Source: Hypericum androsaemum (taxonomy: Eukaryota; Streptophyta; Magnoliopsida; Malpighiales; Hypericaceae). From it: a stretch of 64,000 nt of DNA. Below are positions 11,693 through 23,740 of the stretch, in pieces. The position numbers and the translations under genes are program-made. The notes under the pieces were generated by a model, which saw only the letters and a list, made by a program, of their open reading frames with translations, searched no databases and was not told the DNA's origin. Where the stretch lies: assembly GCA_963995505.1 (NCBI GenBank), contig OZ023193.1, positions 2,914,001 through 2,978,000 of the forward strand. Direction: 5' to 3'. Positions within the stretch are counted from its first letter, which is position 1. Each line of letters starts with the position of its first letter.

Positions 11693-14244
11693 ATGGCTTC
11701 TTCACTCTCGTCAGCTCGTTTCCTCTCCCCCAAGCTACCCCATTCTCCTTCTTACAGGCCAAGAACAAGAATAGTTGCAGCTGCTCCTCCAAGTCCAACC
11801 ATAGTTCCAGCTGGTTCTTCTGGTGCCAAGGTGGAGGTGGACCCATTGAGGCTGGAGCCCAGAGTGGAGGAGAGGGATGGCTACTTTGTGTTGAAGGAGA
11901 AGTTCAGGCAAGGGATTAACCCTCAGGAGAAGGCCAAGATTGAGAAGGAGCCCATGAAGCTGTTCATGGAGAATGGGATTGAGGAGCTTGCAAAGATGTC
12001 TATGGAGGAAGTTGATGGAAACAAGGTTAACAAGGATGATGTTGACGTTAGGCTCAAGTGGCTTGGATTGTTCCACAGGAGGAAGCATCATTGTGAGTTT
12101 TATTCTATTTGGATCCATTTATTTCGTTCTCTAAATTTTATTTTCAACGACCCACGAATCGATCCAAAATCAAGATAATTGATCAAATTTTAAGTCAGGT
12201 GAAAAGTGTGGAAAATGCACCCCAACAATTATTTAATACTGATTTTATTAGTTTTCAATGATTCGAAATTAGTATTTTAGTATTCTGAGAATATTTGTTG
12301 AAGGATATTTGGCCTAATTATTTGATCTTTGACAGAAATTCAGGTTGTAATTATTTGTATTTAGAGAATGGTCAATTTAATTCAATCTGTTTAAATGTGT
12401 CACGTAATTCACTTTGACTAGAACATTTTCTCTAGTTAGAAATTCTCACCTTTGCCTTTTCTCTAAAATAAGGAAACCTAATAGGCCTTGGATTACACGC
12501 TTCAGTGTGATCTATTTCAGAGTAGGCAACTATATGACTTGGACACCAAAACGGGGAAGATTACGGTATAATGTGTAGAATTCTAAATGCCTTCCTACTT
12601 ATCTCGGTTCAAATCGGGATTAGTTAGATAGCTAGCAATATCCATGTTGTGGTTGCATTTGCCTGATGTTCATATTTGACATGACGATCAGATGGGAGGT
12701 TCATGATGAGGCTGAAGCTACCAAACGGGGTGACCACGAGCGGGCAAACGAGGTACCTCGCGAGCGTGATAAGGAAGTACGGGAAGGAGGGCTGCGCCGA
12801 TGTGACGACGAGGCAGAACTGGCAGATACGCGGCGTCGTCCTCCCCGACGTCCCGGAGATACTAAAGGGGCTGGCCGAGGTTGGCCTGACCAGCCTCCAG
12901 AGTGGCATGGACAATGTCAGGAACCCGGTCGGGAATCCGTTGGCCGGGATTGATCCCGACGAGATCGTTGACACTCGTCCTTACACTAACTTGCTGTCCC
13001 AGTTCATCACCAACAACTTCCGGGGGAACACCGCTTTTACCAACTTGTAAGTTTGTGGTTAGGCAATGTTGCTCGTTGTTATAACATGGTATCAGAGCGG
13101 ATTTGACGTGTTGTATGTTGTGCAGGCCAAGGAAGTGGAATGTATGTGTTGTGGGAACCCATGATCTGTATGAGCACCCTCACATCAATGATCTTGCTTA
13201 CATGCCGGCCACCAAGGACGGGCGGTTCGGGTTCAATCTGCTCGTCGGAGGGTTCTTTAGCCCGAAGCGATGCGCGGAGGCGGTTCCTCTCGATGCCTGG
13301 GTTTCGGCTGATGATGTGATCCCACTTTGCAAGGCAGTGCTTGAGGCCTACAGGGATCTTGGCACCAGAGGGAACCGGCAAAAGACCAGAATGATGTGGC
13401 TTATTGATGAACTTGTAAGTTTCGGGTTTCGAAACAATTTGTTCCTCTTGTTTTAGTTCAAGAAAGATCAGATTTCATATTACCTCTGTATTGGTTTCAG
13501 GGAATCGAAGGGTTCAGGGCAGAGGTGGAGAAAAGAATGCCAAACTTGGAGCTGGAAAGGGCTTCTCCTGAAGAACTGGTGCAGAAGCAATGGGAGAGAA
13601 GAGACTACTTTGGTGTCCACCCTCAGAAGCAAGAAGGCCTCAGCTACATTGGCCTTCACATTCCGGTTGGTCGCATCCAGGCGGACGACATGGACGAGCT
13701 AGCTCGATTAGCCGACGTGTATGGTTCCGGGGAGCTCAGGCTCACCGTGGAGCAGAATGTCATAATCCCGAATATCGACAACTCGAAGATAGATGATCTT
13801 CTCAAGGAGCCTCTGTTAAAAGGCAAGTTTTCGCCCGAGCCGCCGATCCTAATGAAGGGACTAGTGGCGTGCACCGGGAACCAGTTCTGCGGGCAGGCGA
13901 TAATCGAGACGAAGGCGAGAGCGTTGAAAGTGACCGAGGAGGTGCAGAGGCTGGTGTCGGTAACCCGTCCAGTGCGAATGCACTGGACGGGGTGCCCGAA
14001 CACTTGCGGGCAGGTGCAGGTGGCTGATATAGGATTCATGGGGTGCATGGCAAGGGATGAAAATGGGAAGATGTGTGAGGGAGTGGATGTGTTCTTGGGT
14101 GGGAGAATTGGAAGTGACACACACTTGGGAGACCTTTACAAGAAGGGTGTCCCATGCAAGAATGTGGTTCCATTAGTTGTGGAGCTTCTAATTGAGAGAT
14201 TTGGAGCTGTCCTTAGGGAGAGGGAAGATGTGGAGGAGGAGTGA
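11693..14244 (+). CDS. NIR1: Ferredoxin-nitrite reductase, chloroplast precursor
   Basis: Four exons: 11693-12092, 12692-13046, 13126-13414, 13501-14244. They encode 595 residues, the usual length of plant NiR precursors. The enzyme reduces nitrite to ammonium with six electrons from ferredoxin in the plastid stroma. The N-terminus (MASSLSSARFLSPKLPHSPS) is a Ser-rich transit peptide. The four Cys that hold the 4Fe-4S cluster and siroheme are Cys472 and Cys478 (ACTGNQFCG) and Cys513 and Cys517 (TGCPNTCG). Other family signatures are present: LPNGVTTSGQTRYL, QNWQIRG, FNLLVGGFF, and the repeat-domain motif YIGLHIPVGR. A candidate nitrate-responsive element lies upstream. Intron 2 contains a sequence identical to an LTR-retrotransposon primer-binding site. 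In my recollection of Arabidopsis, NiR is not part of the surrounding gene block. Confidence 0.98.
13087..13098 (+). mobile_element. Retrotransposon primer-binding-site relic inside NiR intron 2
   Basis: TGGTATCAGAGC is the 12-base primer-binding site complementary to the 3' end of initiator tRNA-Met, used by many plant LTR retrotransposons. It is preceded by AACA, as expected for the end of an LTR (…CA). The whole intron is only 79 bp (13047-13125), so no complete element can be present. Confidence 0.45.
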
Positions 14245-14873
14245 GTAGTCCTCCTAGATTTATGTATACTATTTCCCTTTTGTTCTTAATTGATTCTCTC
14301 TTAATTGAGCATTTACACCAAGGAATTGAGCATTTGTAAGGGAGTCATAATAAACAGCGGTCTGGACGGACATGTAAAGTCTGATAATAGAAAAATACCA
14401 AATTCAATGAGAATTAGTTTTATTTCTTTTAAGGAATTTAAATTGGCGGAAGATCTGTTAACTTGTGTTTATAGTTTCTCTAGTCCCGTATTGCTCGCAT
14501 TTATAGGTCTCTGGGCTTTTTTTGGGTTAAAATTGTCCGAAAGAGTAGATTAGTCTAGATTTAAGTCAAATAAGATTTATAAATGTTGGCAAAATTTTCT
14601 AACAAATAATTAACATTATTATTTTCGAGGTTTGAAATTGAAACGTCTTGGTTAAAAAAGAAAAACTCTATTTTCATCTGATTGTCGTGATTGTTGGTGT
14701 TCGTGGATATATATATTAAACCATAGAAACTTTATATTTCATGGTCGGAGAAGGTGAGAGGTCAGGATCAAGTAGCCAAAATATGGGTGTAAATTTGTAA
14801 TCACGCAACTGAAAAAGAAATATTGTAGAATCCTATGCCCAAACTTCCACAGTAAAAGAAAAAATGGGCCGAG

Positions 14874-14979
14874 ACCAAATGCATCAAGCCTTGATTTGGG
14901 CCTGGGGCCCATGTCGAGTTTCTTAATCATGGACCGGACGTTCGCTCGGAGGCCCAAATCAAGGCTTGAAGCATTTGGT
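14874..14979. repeat. Near-perfect 30-bp inverted repeat (hairpin)
   Basis: Arms 14874-14903 and 14950-14979 are reverse complements with one mismatch over about 30 bp (core AAGCCTTGATTTGGGCC). The loop is about 46 bases. A transcript would fold into a long stem of the kind seen in young microRNA precursors or short MITEs. No neighbouring gene uses it. Confidence 0.7.
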
Positions 14980-15644
14980 TAGCAACATTTTCCGAAACTA
15001 GTCTGATATTCGGATACCGACAATGATATAGACAAAATTTTCTACCAAATGTAAACGCATCTACCTAAACCGGACATTTTTTCGCGAGATATTTCAACCA
15101 CACAGCACAATATTCCTTGGGCGAGAATAATTGATCATCTCTTGTCAATTGAGAACGGTTAGCAACAACGAAACTGTTGAAGGATACAAAAAACCGTCGA
15201 GGACATTGACGTTGCATAAAATTTGGAACCAATCTTCAACCAAAATCCACCAATTATAGTGGTCTCGGACACATGACATTATGACACGATCGTAACAAGT
15301 CGAGGGATGTAGGGAAATTGTATTGCCTCAAGGGCCAATAAGCATGTGACCCTTGAAATGTGGAATCGACGACCGAATTTGGGTGAATTATATGTAGTTG
15401 ACAGTTGAGGAGAGAGATAGAGAGAGTATAAATGTTGATTAATTGGGCATGCTATTGTTTAGTTGTGTATTGACGGGGACACCGACGTGTTTGAGACATG
15501 GCTTGGACGATTTCAGGCAGATGCAAAATTTTAGCTTGATATGTGTGCATCACCGTGTGACCAATTTATGTGACCAATTTATATTCAAATTAGATAATAT
15601 TTTTAAAAGATAGAAAAAAATTGCAACAATTATTTACCAATGTT

Positions 15645-17335
15645 ATAGAGTTTGTGCCTCTTAGGTAGTCATGAGAAGTTGTCTGTTTTTTTTTTACTTT
15701 TTTAAAAAATTGATTTTTTATATAATTTGGATATATTCTATAATTACCAGGTGTGTGTTAATGTATGTTGAAAAGAATGGGAATATCTATGGTTGAGACT
15801 TGAGAGAGTTCCCCTTTTGTACACAATGATAATGCTCAGGTAATAATCAATTGGAGCTTTTATTTAAAGGCCTAGACATTGACGAAAGTCTTGGTACACA
15901 AATTTACCTTAAAATCCATTGGCTGACCGGTGGTTGAACTGGTTAGACCACTACTCGGTACTAAATCTGGTTGATTATTGTCTAAAAATCTGAGATCAGT
16001 CTGATTACTCAAAATTTGGTCGGACCGTCTGGTCTGACTATTCAGGGTGACCTGGTTCCCAAAATATTAAAAATTACTGTTAATATTTTTTATTTTATCC
16101 AAATTAATTTAGAATCGACACTCCTAATTCTACACTCGAAGTGTGTACATCACATTTGGATCATAATAAACTTATAATTTTCACATTTCAAATTTTAAAT
16201 TTGGATCATATTATGTTAACTAAATCAAGTAAATTTGACTAATATTACAAACAAAAAAACTAGTATCAAACTTTTAGAATTGTTAAATTTATTTTTGACT
16301 ACTTTGTTTGGATAAGTTATATATCAAATTTGTTGAAAATTTGAACTTATTTGATATTTTATCATTTTTATGATAATTTATTTCATCATATTTAAAACTA
16401 TTAATATAAAAATAAAAATCATGCTCTGACCGATGGCTTAGTTAAGTGGACCGAGTGAACCAGAAAATAGAAAATTTTTGGATCGTCTCCCGGTTCGATT
16501 TTAAAAATATTGTCATTTGTCTATTCCTACCGATATTATTTTTTTTTTCCTTTTCTTGCAATCGATGTTGGAATGATCACTATACTATAGACTGGTCGCT
16601 TATTACGTTCAAGATGTTCTTAACAAATTTATCATCAACGACTCATCATGTTTTTTTCTTTTTAATTCACTCACCATTTTAATTGTCTATAGTTTTTAGA
16701 GATTTGCAAATTGACAATTAAACATGAGTTTGTGTCTTTTCGGTACTCATGAGAAGTTGTCGGTTTTTCTGAAACTTCTTTAAAAAATTATAATATTTTA
16801 CTATTTACACTGTTTTGTATATAATTTGGATATATCTATAATTACCAGGAGTTAATGTATGTTGAAAAACATGGGAATATCAATATTTAAGACTTGAGAG
16901 AGTTCCCCGTAGTACAAAATGGTAATGCTCAAGTAATAATTGATTGGAGCTTTCATTTAAAACGCTGGACACTAGATATGAAATTTTTTGACGGAAGTCC
17001 CGTACACAAATTTATCTTTAAAAAATATTTTTAAGGTAATTTTTTTACACCAAAAATATATCTTGACAGAGTTTGAAACCTTGACTTCCGTCTAATCATC
17101 ATATTCTTCATGTCGCTTGGCCAAATATCTTTTGATCTATCCCTGCCGAATTTATATTCTCTTTTTAACCTTTTCTTGCAATCGATGTTTGAACGATCAC
17201 TTTAGACTTATCGCTAATCATATTTGCGGTATTCTTAATAAATTTTTCATCAACAACTCATCATGTTTTTTTCTTTTTAATTCACTCTCCATTTTAACTC
17301 TTTCTATAGTTTTTAGAGTTTTGCAAATTGACATT
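15645..17335. repeat. Decayed tandem duplication
   Basis: 15645-15880 matches about 16735-16970 (shared TCATGAGAAGTTGTC, ATAATTTGGATATAT, GACTTGAGAGAGTTCCCC). 16540-16715 matches about 17165-17335 (shared TTTTCTTGCAATCGATGTT and CTCATCATGTTTTTTTCTTT). The unit is about 1 kb; the second copy lacks roughly 450 bp of the middle. No coding potential. Confidence 0.6.
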
Positions 17336-19395
17336 TCAACATGTACCACCAATAATTATTGTGCAAAATAAATTAGAAAAGATAGTGTTTCTAGCATAAC
17401 TAAATCGATAATTTTGAAGACATCATGGATATTTTTGCAAGACTGACTTTGTGGATATTCCATAAAGTTTATATTTTCACATTCTGATCATTCAGCTACA
17501 GTCTCGAGATTAAAAGATGAGAAATCCTCCTCCACAATTCTTAAAGATAAAAGTATGACCTTACAAGTTTTCCATACGCCTCTTCCCGTAAAAGATAAGG
17601 AATAATTACCACAAAAAAAGAAGATAAGGAATAAGGTGGTGACAGTTAATTGCGGCTTGGTACAAAAATGGAATATCTATACACATCAAATTCCCATCTA
17701 AAGGGTTTGAACAAGATAACTGTTCGAGTCTGTGTTAAAGATTATTGCAAGACTAGTTTGTAAATATGGTCGACTTATTTATAAATAAAAAATAAAATTA
17801 TCCATACACTAATTTATGATTACGAAATAGATATCAAAATTTTAACATAATACACGAACCAACGGATTAAAATTTTAGCATGTTATCACTGGCACTACCC
17901 AAAACATCATGATCGATTTGGAGTGTGACATTGCGAAATGCCATTTTTTTTTCCTCCACGTGGTTAGCAGCCCTAAAATTCCTCCTCTTATCACAACATA
18001 AAGTGTTCATCAAAATTCAGTGCATTTTGGGAAGAGGATAAGGGCAAAGATGGACATTTGGCCACTCCCACTGCATCGCCGTATGCTCCAAAAGTAGGCT
18101 CAGCCGAGGATATTCAGAATCTCTTTTTTATGGTTTTTAAAGGCAATTTCTACGTGTGTGCTTATTTTAGGCAGATTTTGATATCATTCTGGGTATCCGG
18201 AGGCATAATCTCTTTGTTACTTGTTTGTTTTTTAGCGGAAAAATAATAGTTTAAATGTGCTATTTTATGTGAATTTGTTTCCTCCACGTTTACAGCAAAC
18301 ACCAATCGGTGCATATTGAGGGTTATTCTAAGTAGTAAGAAATTTATATTGATTTAGAAAAAATTTTGGTTCAAAGTTTATAAATATGAAATATACTAGT
18401 AGAAAATTTAGAATTCGATAATATTCGACTTTGAATATAAACAGAAAACTCTACGGGCCTTAGCGTCGCGGAGGAACTCGATCAATATTTTCGGCCCTGA
18501 CCCAAAGACAGCATACTAATATATCTGTGGGCCCACGTGTGATTAGGTCGACTATGATTGTTACTCGTTTGGGCCCATCTGAAACTTGAATAAAAATATG
18601 CTTTGCTCGATGGGAAAAGAGAATTTTGGAGTGCTCTTTGACTTCGGCCAAGTGTGTGATAATATGAACCATTTGTCAAAAATTTTAAAATATTTAATAA
18701 GTAGGAAGAGTATTTTTGTATGTTAACACAAAATTAGCAACTACAATGATCCAGTTGTTATATCGTAGATTTTGTGGTATTGTATATACTAATAAAAAAT
18801 TCTCTCTTTTTAAATAAAGTATTGACTGAAGATAGATATTTCTCCGATTCTAACCGCGTCGCCAAGGGCAAACTGGGTCTCATTTGTCTTTAGTGTTTTT
18901 TCATGATCGTTTCTATGTTAGTCATATAGTTTATGTGGATGTTTGTCTTTTGTGGCGTTTTGGCAATAATCTCGGCTATTATCTTCGCCGTTATAAATTT
19001 TTTTCTATTAGATTTTGCCATAACGGAGTTTTTTTAGATCCGTGGTCGTGTCTCGTGTTCCACTTCGGAATACGAGTCTTATAGATATTATATATTTATT
19101 CATTCATAAAATTAATTATAAAAAACTATTCAACATGATCCTGACAGAGAAAAAAAAAACCTTATAAAAGAGTTTTAAGTAGTGTTATTATATCCTCCTG
19201 TAAAAAAAATTGTCTTTCACAGGATTTAACTGTTGAGGATCAATTTTTTTTATAAATGGGTTGATTATATACATACCTCCAAAGAGATTATACCCAGCCA
19301 TATACATTTGCATAGACGATATTAATTGTCAAACCACATTTCACTTTTTTAAAGTAAATTCTTACACCATTACACTTGCTAGGATTTGTGTTAGT

Positions 19396-19985
19396 TTTGG
19401 CGAGAATTGGCTGGCCAAGTTGGCGCAAGCAAATACATTGGCTGCAGCCAATTGGCTGACGGACTCCAAGGGTTGGCGGCAACCAAATGTCACGTCACAC
19501 ACTTCAATGCAGCAACACACGCAGACCAGCTCGCAACACCAACAAATCGTAGTATTTTAATGTGAGGAGATGCGGAGCATGGATGCCAGCACGCAGCGAG
19601 ATGCGACATAACACACAGCAGCATGCGAGCCAGCATGCAGGGACGGTTACCATGGCAGTTACCAACAGTTGCCAAATGGATAAGCACGAGAGTGACTGCC
19701 ATTTTTAAAAGGGTACGAAGCCTTCTACCAAGAAACACAAGGAGCTTCTGGATAACATCAAGGGAGGCTTCCAGATTCAAATTATAAGGCTGCCAACGTT
19801 CAAATCCAGTTAGCAAATCCGAAGGGATGCGAAGTGCAAGCCAGCCTACAGCCAACGCCTGACAGACTCTAAGGGTTGGCGAGAATTGGATGGCCAAGTT
19901 GGCTCAAGCCAACGCTTTGGCTATGGCCAATTATCTAACAGACTCCAAGGGTTGGCAGCAGCCAAGGGTCTGGCGCCAGCCAGGT
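19396..19985. repeat. Repeat block with two ~100-bp direct copies
   Basis: About 19396-19485 and 19872-19965 both read (T)TGGCGAGAATTGG, then GGCCAAGTTGGC, GGCCAATT and GACTCCAAGGGTTGGC. The block is GC-richer than its surroundings. The sequence after it (20000-20260) has LTR-like character, but no TG...CA pair could be defined. It is probably part of an old retroelement. Confidence 0.45.
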
Positions 19986-21281
19986 CCTACACAGAGAAAT
20001 TTTTTGTTGGACTTCTAGATTGATCTAGATATATTTTTGTGTGTGCAAGGGTTTGTCTAATATATAAAAATATGTTACCCTAGTTTATGTATGGCTTTGT
20101 GGCTCAGATCTCATCAGTAAAAGTTCTCATTCTCTCCATAGACGTATACATTAGGCCGAACTACGTAATCTCTTGTGTTCGTGTTCTTGTGTGCATTGTT
20201 GTTCTTATGTGGTGAATTTCTAGCAATTTGAACCCTGGATCTCCTTGAATTTGACAACGCCTTATACCATTGTGCTACATGTTGCTTGACAAACGATATT
20301 TCACCTAATGATACTATGCATATGACATTTCACCTAATTTCACGTTGGTAGATGTAATTATTATGCAAAAAAATACTTTTACAAAAAAATCACATTAATT
20401 ACAATACAATTTTAATCTTACATTTTCTGTCCACCCACATTCGACATAGAGTTCGACCACATGAGTTATTCCCTCGCATGGTAGAATACGAAATGTAATA
20501 AATTCTGATTATATCTATCATCGTAAAAAAAGTACAATTTCTGATAATCCAGATACCACATATAATCGTGCCTTACAAAACGAACCAAAACTTTGTTAAC
20601 ATACTAATTCTCACCGGACCGGTTCAAGCCGAAAAAGGGAGCGACAGAGTTCCCACACACTACGTTATGCCCAACAAATTCGATCTTACATAAGAGATTT
20701 AATGTACAAAATTAAGTTTCGATGTTCGTATTTAATTATAAAATTAGACCAATATAACCACTCTTAAATTCTATAGAGAACTATACATACAACCTTAATA
20801 TTCGATTCCCTTAGTTGGCGACAATACGTAGAGCATCGTTCAAAGCTATCCCATCCGTACTCACCAAAAGGAAGAGATAGATAATACAAGTATGTCACGT
20901 AAGTACATCATATATTCACCTATCTACCAATGTAAAATGTCCAAGTAAAAGAAGCGTATATTCCTTGCTAATAAATCGATAGAGAAGATTGTCATCATCT
21001 TTTTACTGGTAGCTATCTACTAGATTCCTCCGATACGCACATGATTTTATTGTTATATCAATTGATATCTGAATACTCATTGAGCCGACTAACATAATCT
21101 TAAGTCGGGTAGAATTTTTGAATAGTATCAAAATTCTCCAAATAAGTATTTAACATTGCCGCATTTTGAACTCGAGGCCTATCAATTAAGTTTTTGGTTT
21201 ATATCATCTAGTATCTAACCTATTAAGGCGGTTAATATAGATTCGAACCATGTAGAACTTTTGAAAAGCGGCAAACTCTCC

Positions 21282-21520
21282 TTAACTTTGATTTTGTGTG
21301 TTTGCTTGATCTGGGTTGCCCTCGATTTGGTGTACTCGAGTCTATTTTTTGACGACCCCAGGTCCTTTTGGTTTTGATTCGTTTGGCGACACTTTAGTGT
21401 TTGTACTCAGATAACGTTTATCATCTTGGTGAGTGTTGATAGGCGTTGTCTAGTATTTTTGATGTATTCTTTTTGGTGGACTATTTTAGTGGAATACAAT
21501 ATTTTACTTATAAAAATAAA
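21282..21520 (+). mobile_element. 5'-truncated LINE tail with target duplication
   Basis: A T/G-rich segment ending ACTTATAAAAATAAA is flanked by AAACTCTCC (21273-21281) and AAACTTTCC (21521-21529), a 9-bp target duplication with one change. The sequences outside the flanks join into one that resembles nearby 21130-21175, supporting an insertion. The tail resembles that of the element at 29329-29623. Confidence 0.55.
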
Positions 21521-22544
21521 AAACTTTCCCGATAAGTATCTAACATTATTATGTTCTTAATAACTCGAATTCGAGATCTGGTTAAACTAAAATTTGAGAA
21601 CTTTCAACTAAGTTAGAACAATTTCGCTTGGAATATGTGCATGCTTCAACATTCAAATAATTCAATGGAGGGAATGAGCCAAAATGTCTGCTTATTTTTC
21701 CAGTGGGAGTAATGGCCACCACCTGTGGTCTGTGGGTGTTCAATTGAATTAACTGAAAGACCCCAAAAATGACTGACTGGTTCGTGGGAGACACTTGTGT
21801 CGTTTTTGGTGGACGGTGTCAGATCCCAATTTATCCAAGTTTTGTTTATCCATTTATGAGAGAATATACCCCTAAAAAAATTATGAGAGAATATATAGCG
21901 CCACAATTGCAATCCATATCGTGCAGAAGTTTTTTTAAAATTATGAATGGGTGCAATTGAGAGCATCAACTTCAAGAAAAAGCTACACTAGTTTAAAAGT
22001 TGGAGTAATTTTAAAATTTATATTAATTGAAATAGAATTGTATTCAATTAAGAAGTACCAAAACATATTATTTTGTACCGTTAGTTGGTTGATTTTGACA
22101 AAAAAAATTATATATTGATTTGGACAATATCTTTATAGACATTAACGGGTGCTTAAATCGGCTAAGCGAAATCATTGCACTAAGTAAAAAAATGAAGAGG
22201 TGGTTTTATGTGGACATTTGGAATTCGAGTAATCGAGTTATATTTAAAGAGACAATTTACAACCACCACAATTTTCATCTTAACATCTTGCTCCCCATTA
22301 AAGAGTGGCCTTTCTTTTCTAATTCAACCAAAGATTTGGCTAGTCAGGACCTATTACTCTTCTTGATTCATTCTTGTGTTCAATCTTTTGGGTTTTGGTG
22401 GCTCCTCTGCATTATTATTAAGATTTGCCGTGGGGGACTTTTGGCTGTACTGGAGGTACTGTTTGGTTGAATTTAATAGCGGAGACGGGTTCTTCGGGAT
22501 TTGTTGGATGCTACCTCTAGTGAGGCTATTCAACATTTTTTATT

Positions 22545-23731
22545 GAAAAAATTACTCCCAAATTTTTCAGATTTACTTAAATATACTCAAAAAATTTTCC
22601 TGTTTAAAAAATGATTTGTTGCCCTTCTTGTTTATTTTATTATACTTTCAACTTCTTAAATAATTTTTTTATCAATAAAATAACAAAAATATCTTTAGAA
22701 AAAAAAATTAATTGCTTCGTCACGTCTTCTCCCCCCTCGGGAACTTAAACTCCAACGCTAAAAATGGACGTCGGTGTCGGTGTGGATTCGCCGACGAGAA
22801 TTTCCCAATGTCGGTGTTCCTGTGAGTGGTCGGCCGGCCATTTAACATGTCGTTCGCTATACTCTCTTCCTCTCCTCACCCGCCCTACAAGTCAAACCGT
22901 CAGGACGCTACCATCTGGACCCAGGCTCAGCTCTCCACCGTCGAGCTCGCCGCCGAGTCACTCTTCCACGTCTCCGTGGACCTTGCCGACTCCCTAGACC
23001 TCACAGCGTCCCACTCCTATCTCGAGCAGTACCTCAAGCTTCGGGTCCTTGACGCCAAGAAGTCGTCGTTCCTGGCGAAAAGGGGGGTTTTCGAGTTCCT
23101 GGTGAAGAGCATTTTTGAGTTCCTGTCGGAGGTGCTCTGCCAGCGGAGGAGAGGGAACGTAGTGGAGCTGACCGCCGCCATGAGGATCTCGAATTGGACC
23201 AGATCGACCGGCCCGAGGACTGCCGTACCGTCCTCACCTTTGCTACCGAATTATTTGTGGGTTCTTGTGGAGGATGAGGGCGAAGAGGGATAGGAGGACA
23301 GAGAAAAGGCGAGGACAACGGAGAGTAAGGAGAGGTGGAGGTTGGACATGAAGTATATAATGAGGACGGTGGAGATTCAAAAGGGTGTGAAGGATGAGGA
23401 CTAAGGTGTGGAGGTGGAGGACTAGGGTGTGGAGGTGGAGGACGGCGGCGGGCCAGTGGGAGATGGGCTTTGTCTTCGGGCTGGGTTTGAGGGAAGAAGA
23501 AGATGATGTCACCGGTTAGGAGGAAGAAGAAGACATGATGTCAGCAGTTTTTTATTTTTGTTCTAGGAATATTTTGGTCATTTCATTGATAAAATGAAAA
23601 AAATAGTTGCTAACGTGCGACGAGAAAGTATAATAAAGTCAAACAAGAAGGACAACAATATCATTTTTCAAAGAGAGAGAACTTTTGAGTATATTTAAGC
23701 AAACTCGAGAGACTTAAGAATAATTTTTCCT
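22545..23731. mobile_element. Pack-MULE with long TIRs and captured gene fragment
   Basis: Flanked by a perfect 9-bp target duplication TTTTTTATT (22536-22544 and 23732-23740), the size expected of Mutator-like elements. Terminal inverted repeats begin GAAAAAATTACTCCC on the left and GGAAAAATTATTCTT on the right (reverse complement). They are alignable over about 150-170 bp; both hold TACTTAAATATACTC or GCTTAAATATACTC, then CCTTCTTGTTT and TTTATTATACTTTC. There is no transposase. The interior carries a fragment of a pKIWI502-like gene (22847-23293) and purine-rich repeats (about 23300-23520). Confidence 0.88.
22847..23293 (+). pseudogene. Fragment of a pKIWI502-like (FAD/NAD-binding oxidoreductase) gene inside the Pack-MULE
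   Basis: From ATG 22847 the frame reads MSFAILSSSPHPPYKSN, IWTQAQLSTVELAAESLFHV, YLEQYLKLRVLDAKKSSFLA, RGVFEFLVKSIFEFLSEVLC, RRGNVVELTAAM. This follows plant 'fruit protein pKIWI502' proteins, ferredoxin-NADP reductase-like plastid oxidoreductases, as I remember them. A stretch after SSFLA is missing. After AAM the frame shifts: the other frame continues DLELDQIDRPEDCRTVLTFA, matching the family where the annotated frame does not. Homology then stops, so the NAD-binding half is absent. It is a captured, disabled fragment; the intact gene is not in this window. Confidence 0.75.
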
Positions 23732-23740
23732 TTTTTATTT

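Larger units (their letters stand above)
14245..22544. other. Gene-poor intergenic region
   Basis: 8.3 kb of AT-rich DNA with no supported protein gene. It contains a long hairpin (14874-14979), a decayed tandem duplication (about 15645-17335), a block of GC-richer duplicated sequence (about 19396-19985) with LTR-like sequence after it, and a truncated LINE tail (21282-21520); each is listed separately. Small ORFs such as 16446-16682 and 18058-18246 show no domain and lie in repeat-like sequence. Confidence 0.5.

Noticed and set aside
13656..14120. Minus-strand ORF across the last NiR exon
   Set aside because: Shadow of NiR coding sequence; no family features.
19490..19897. Minus-strand ORF of 135 codons
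   Set aside because: Lies in a duplicated repeat block and shows no domain.
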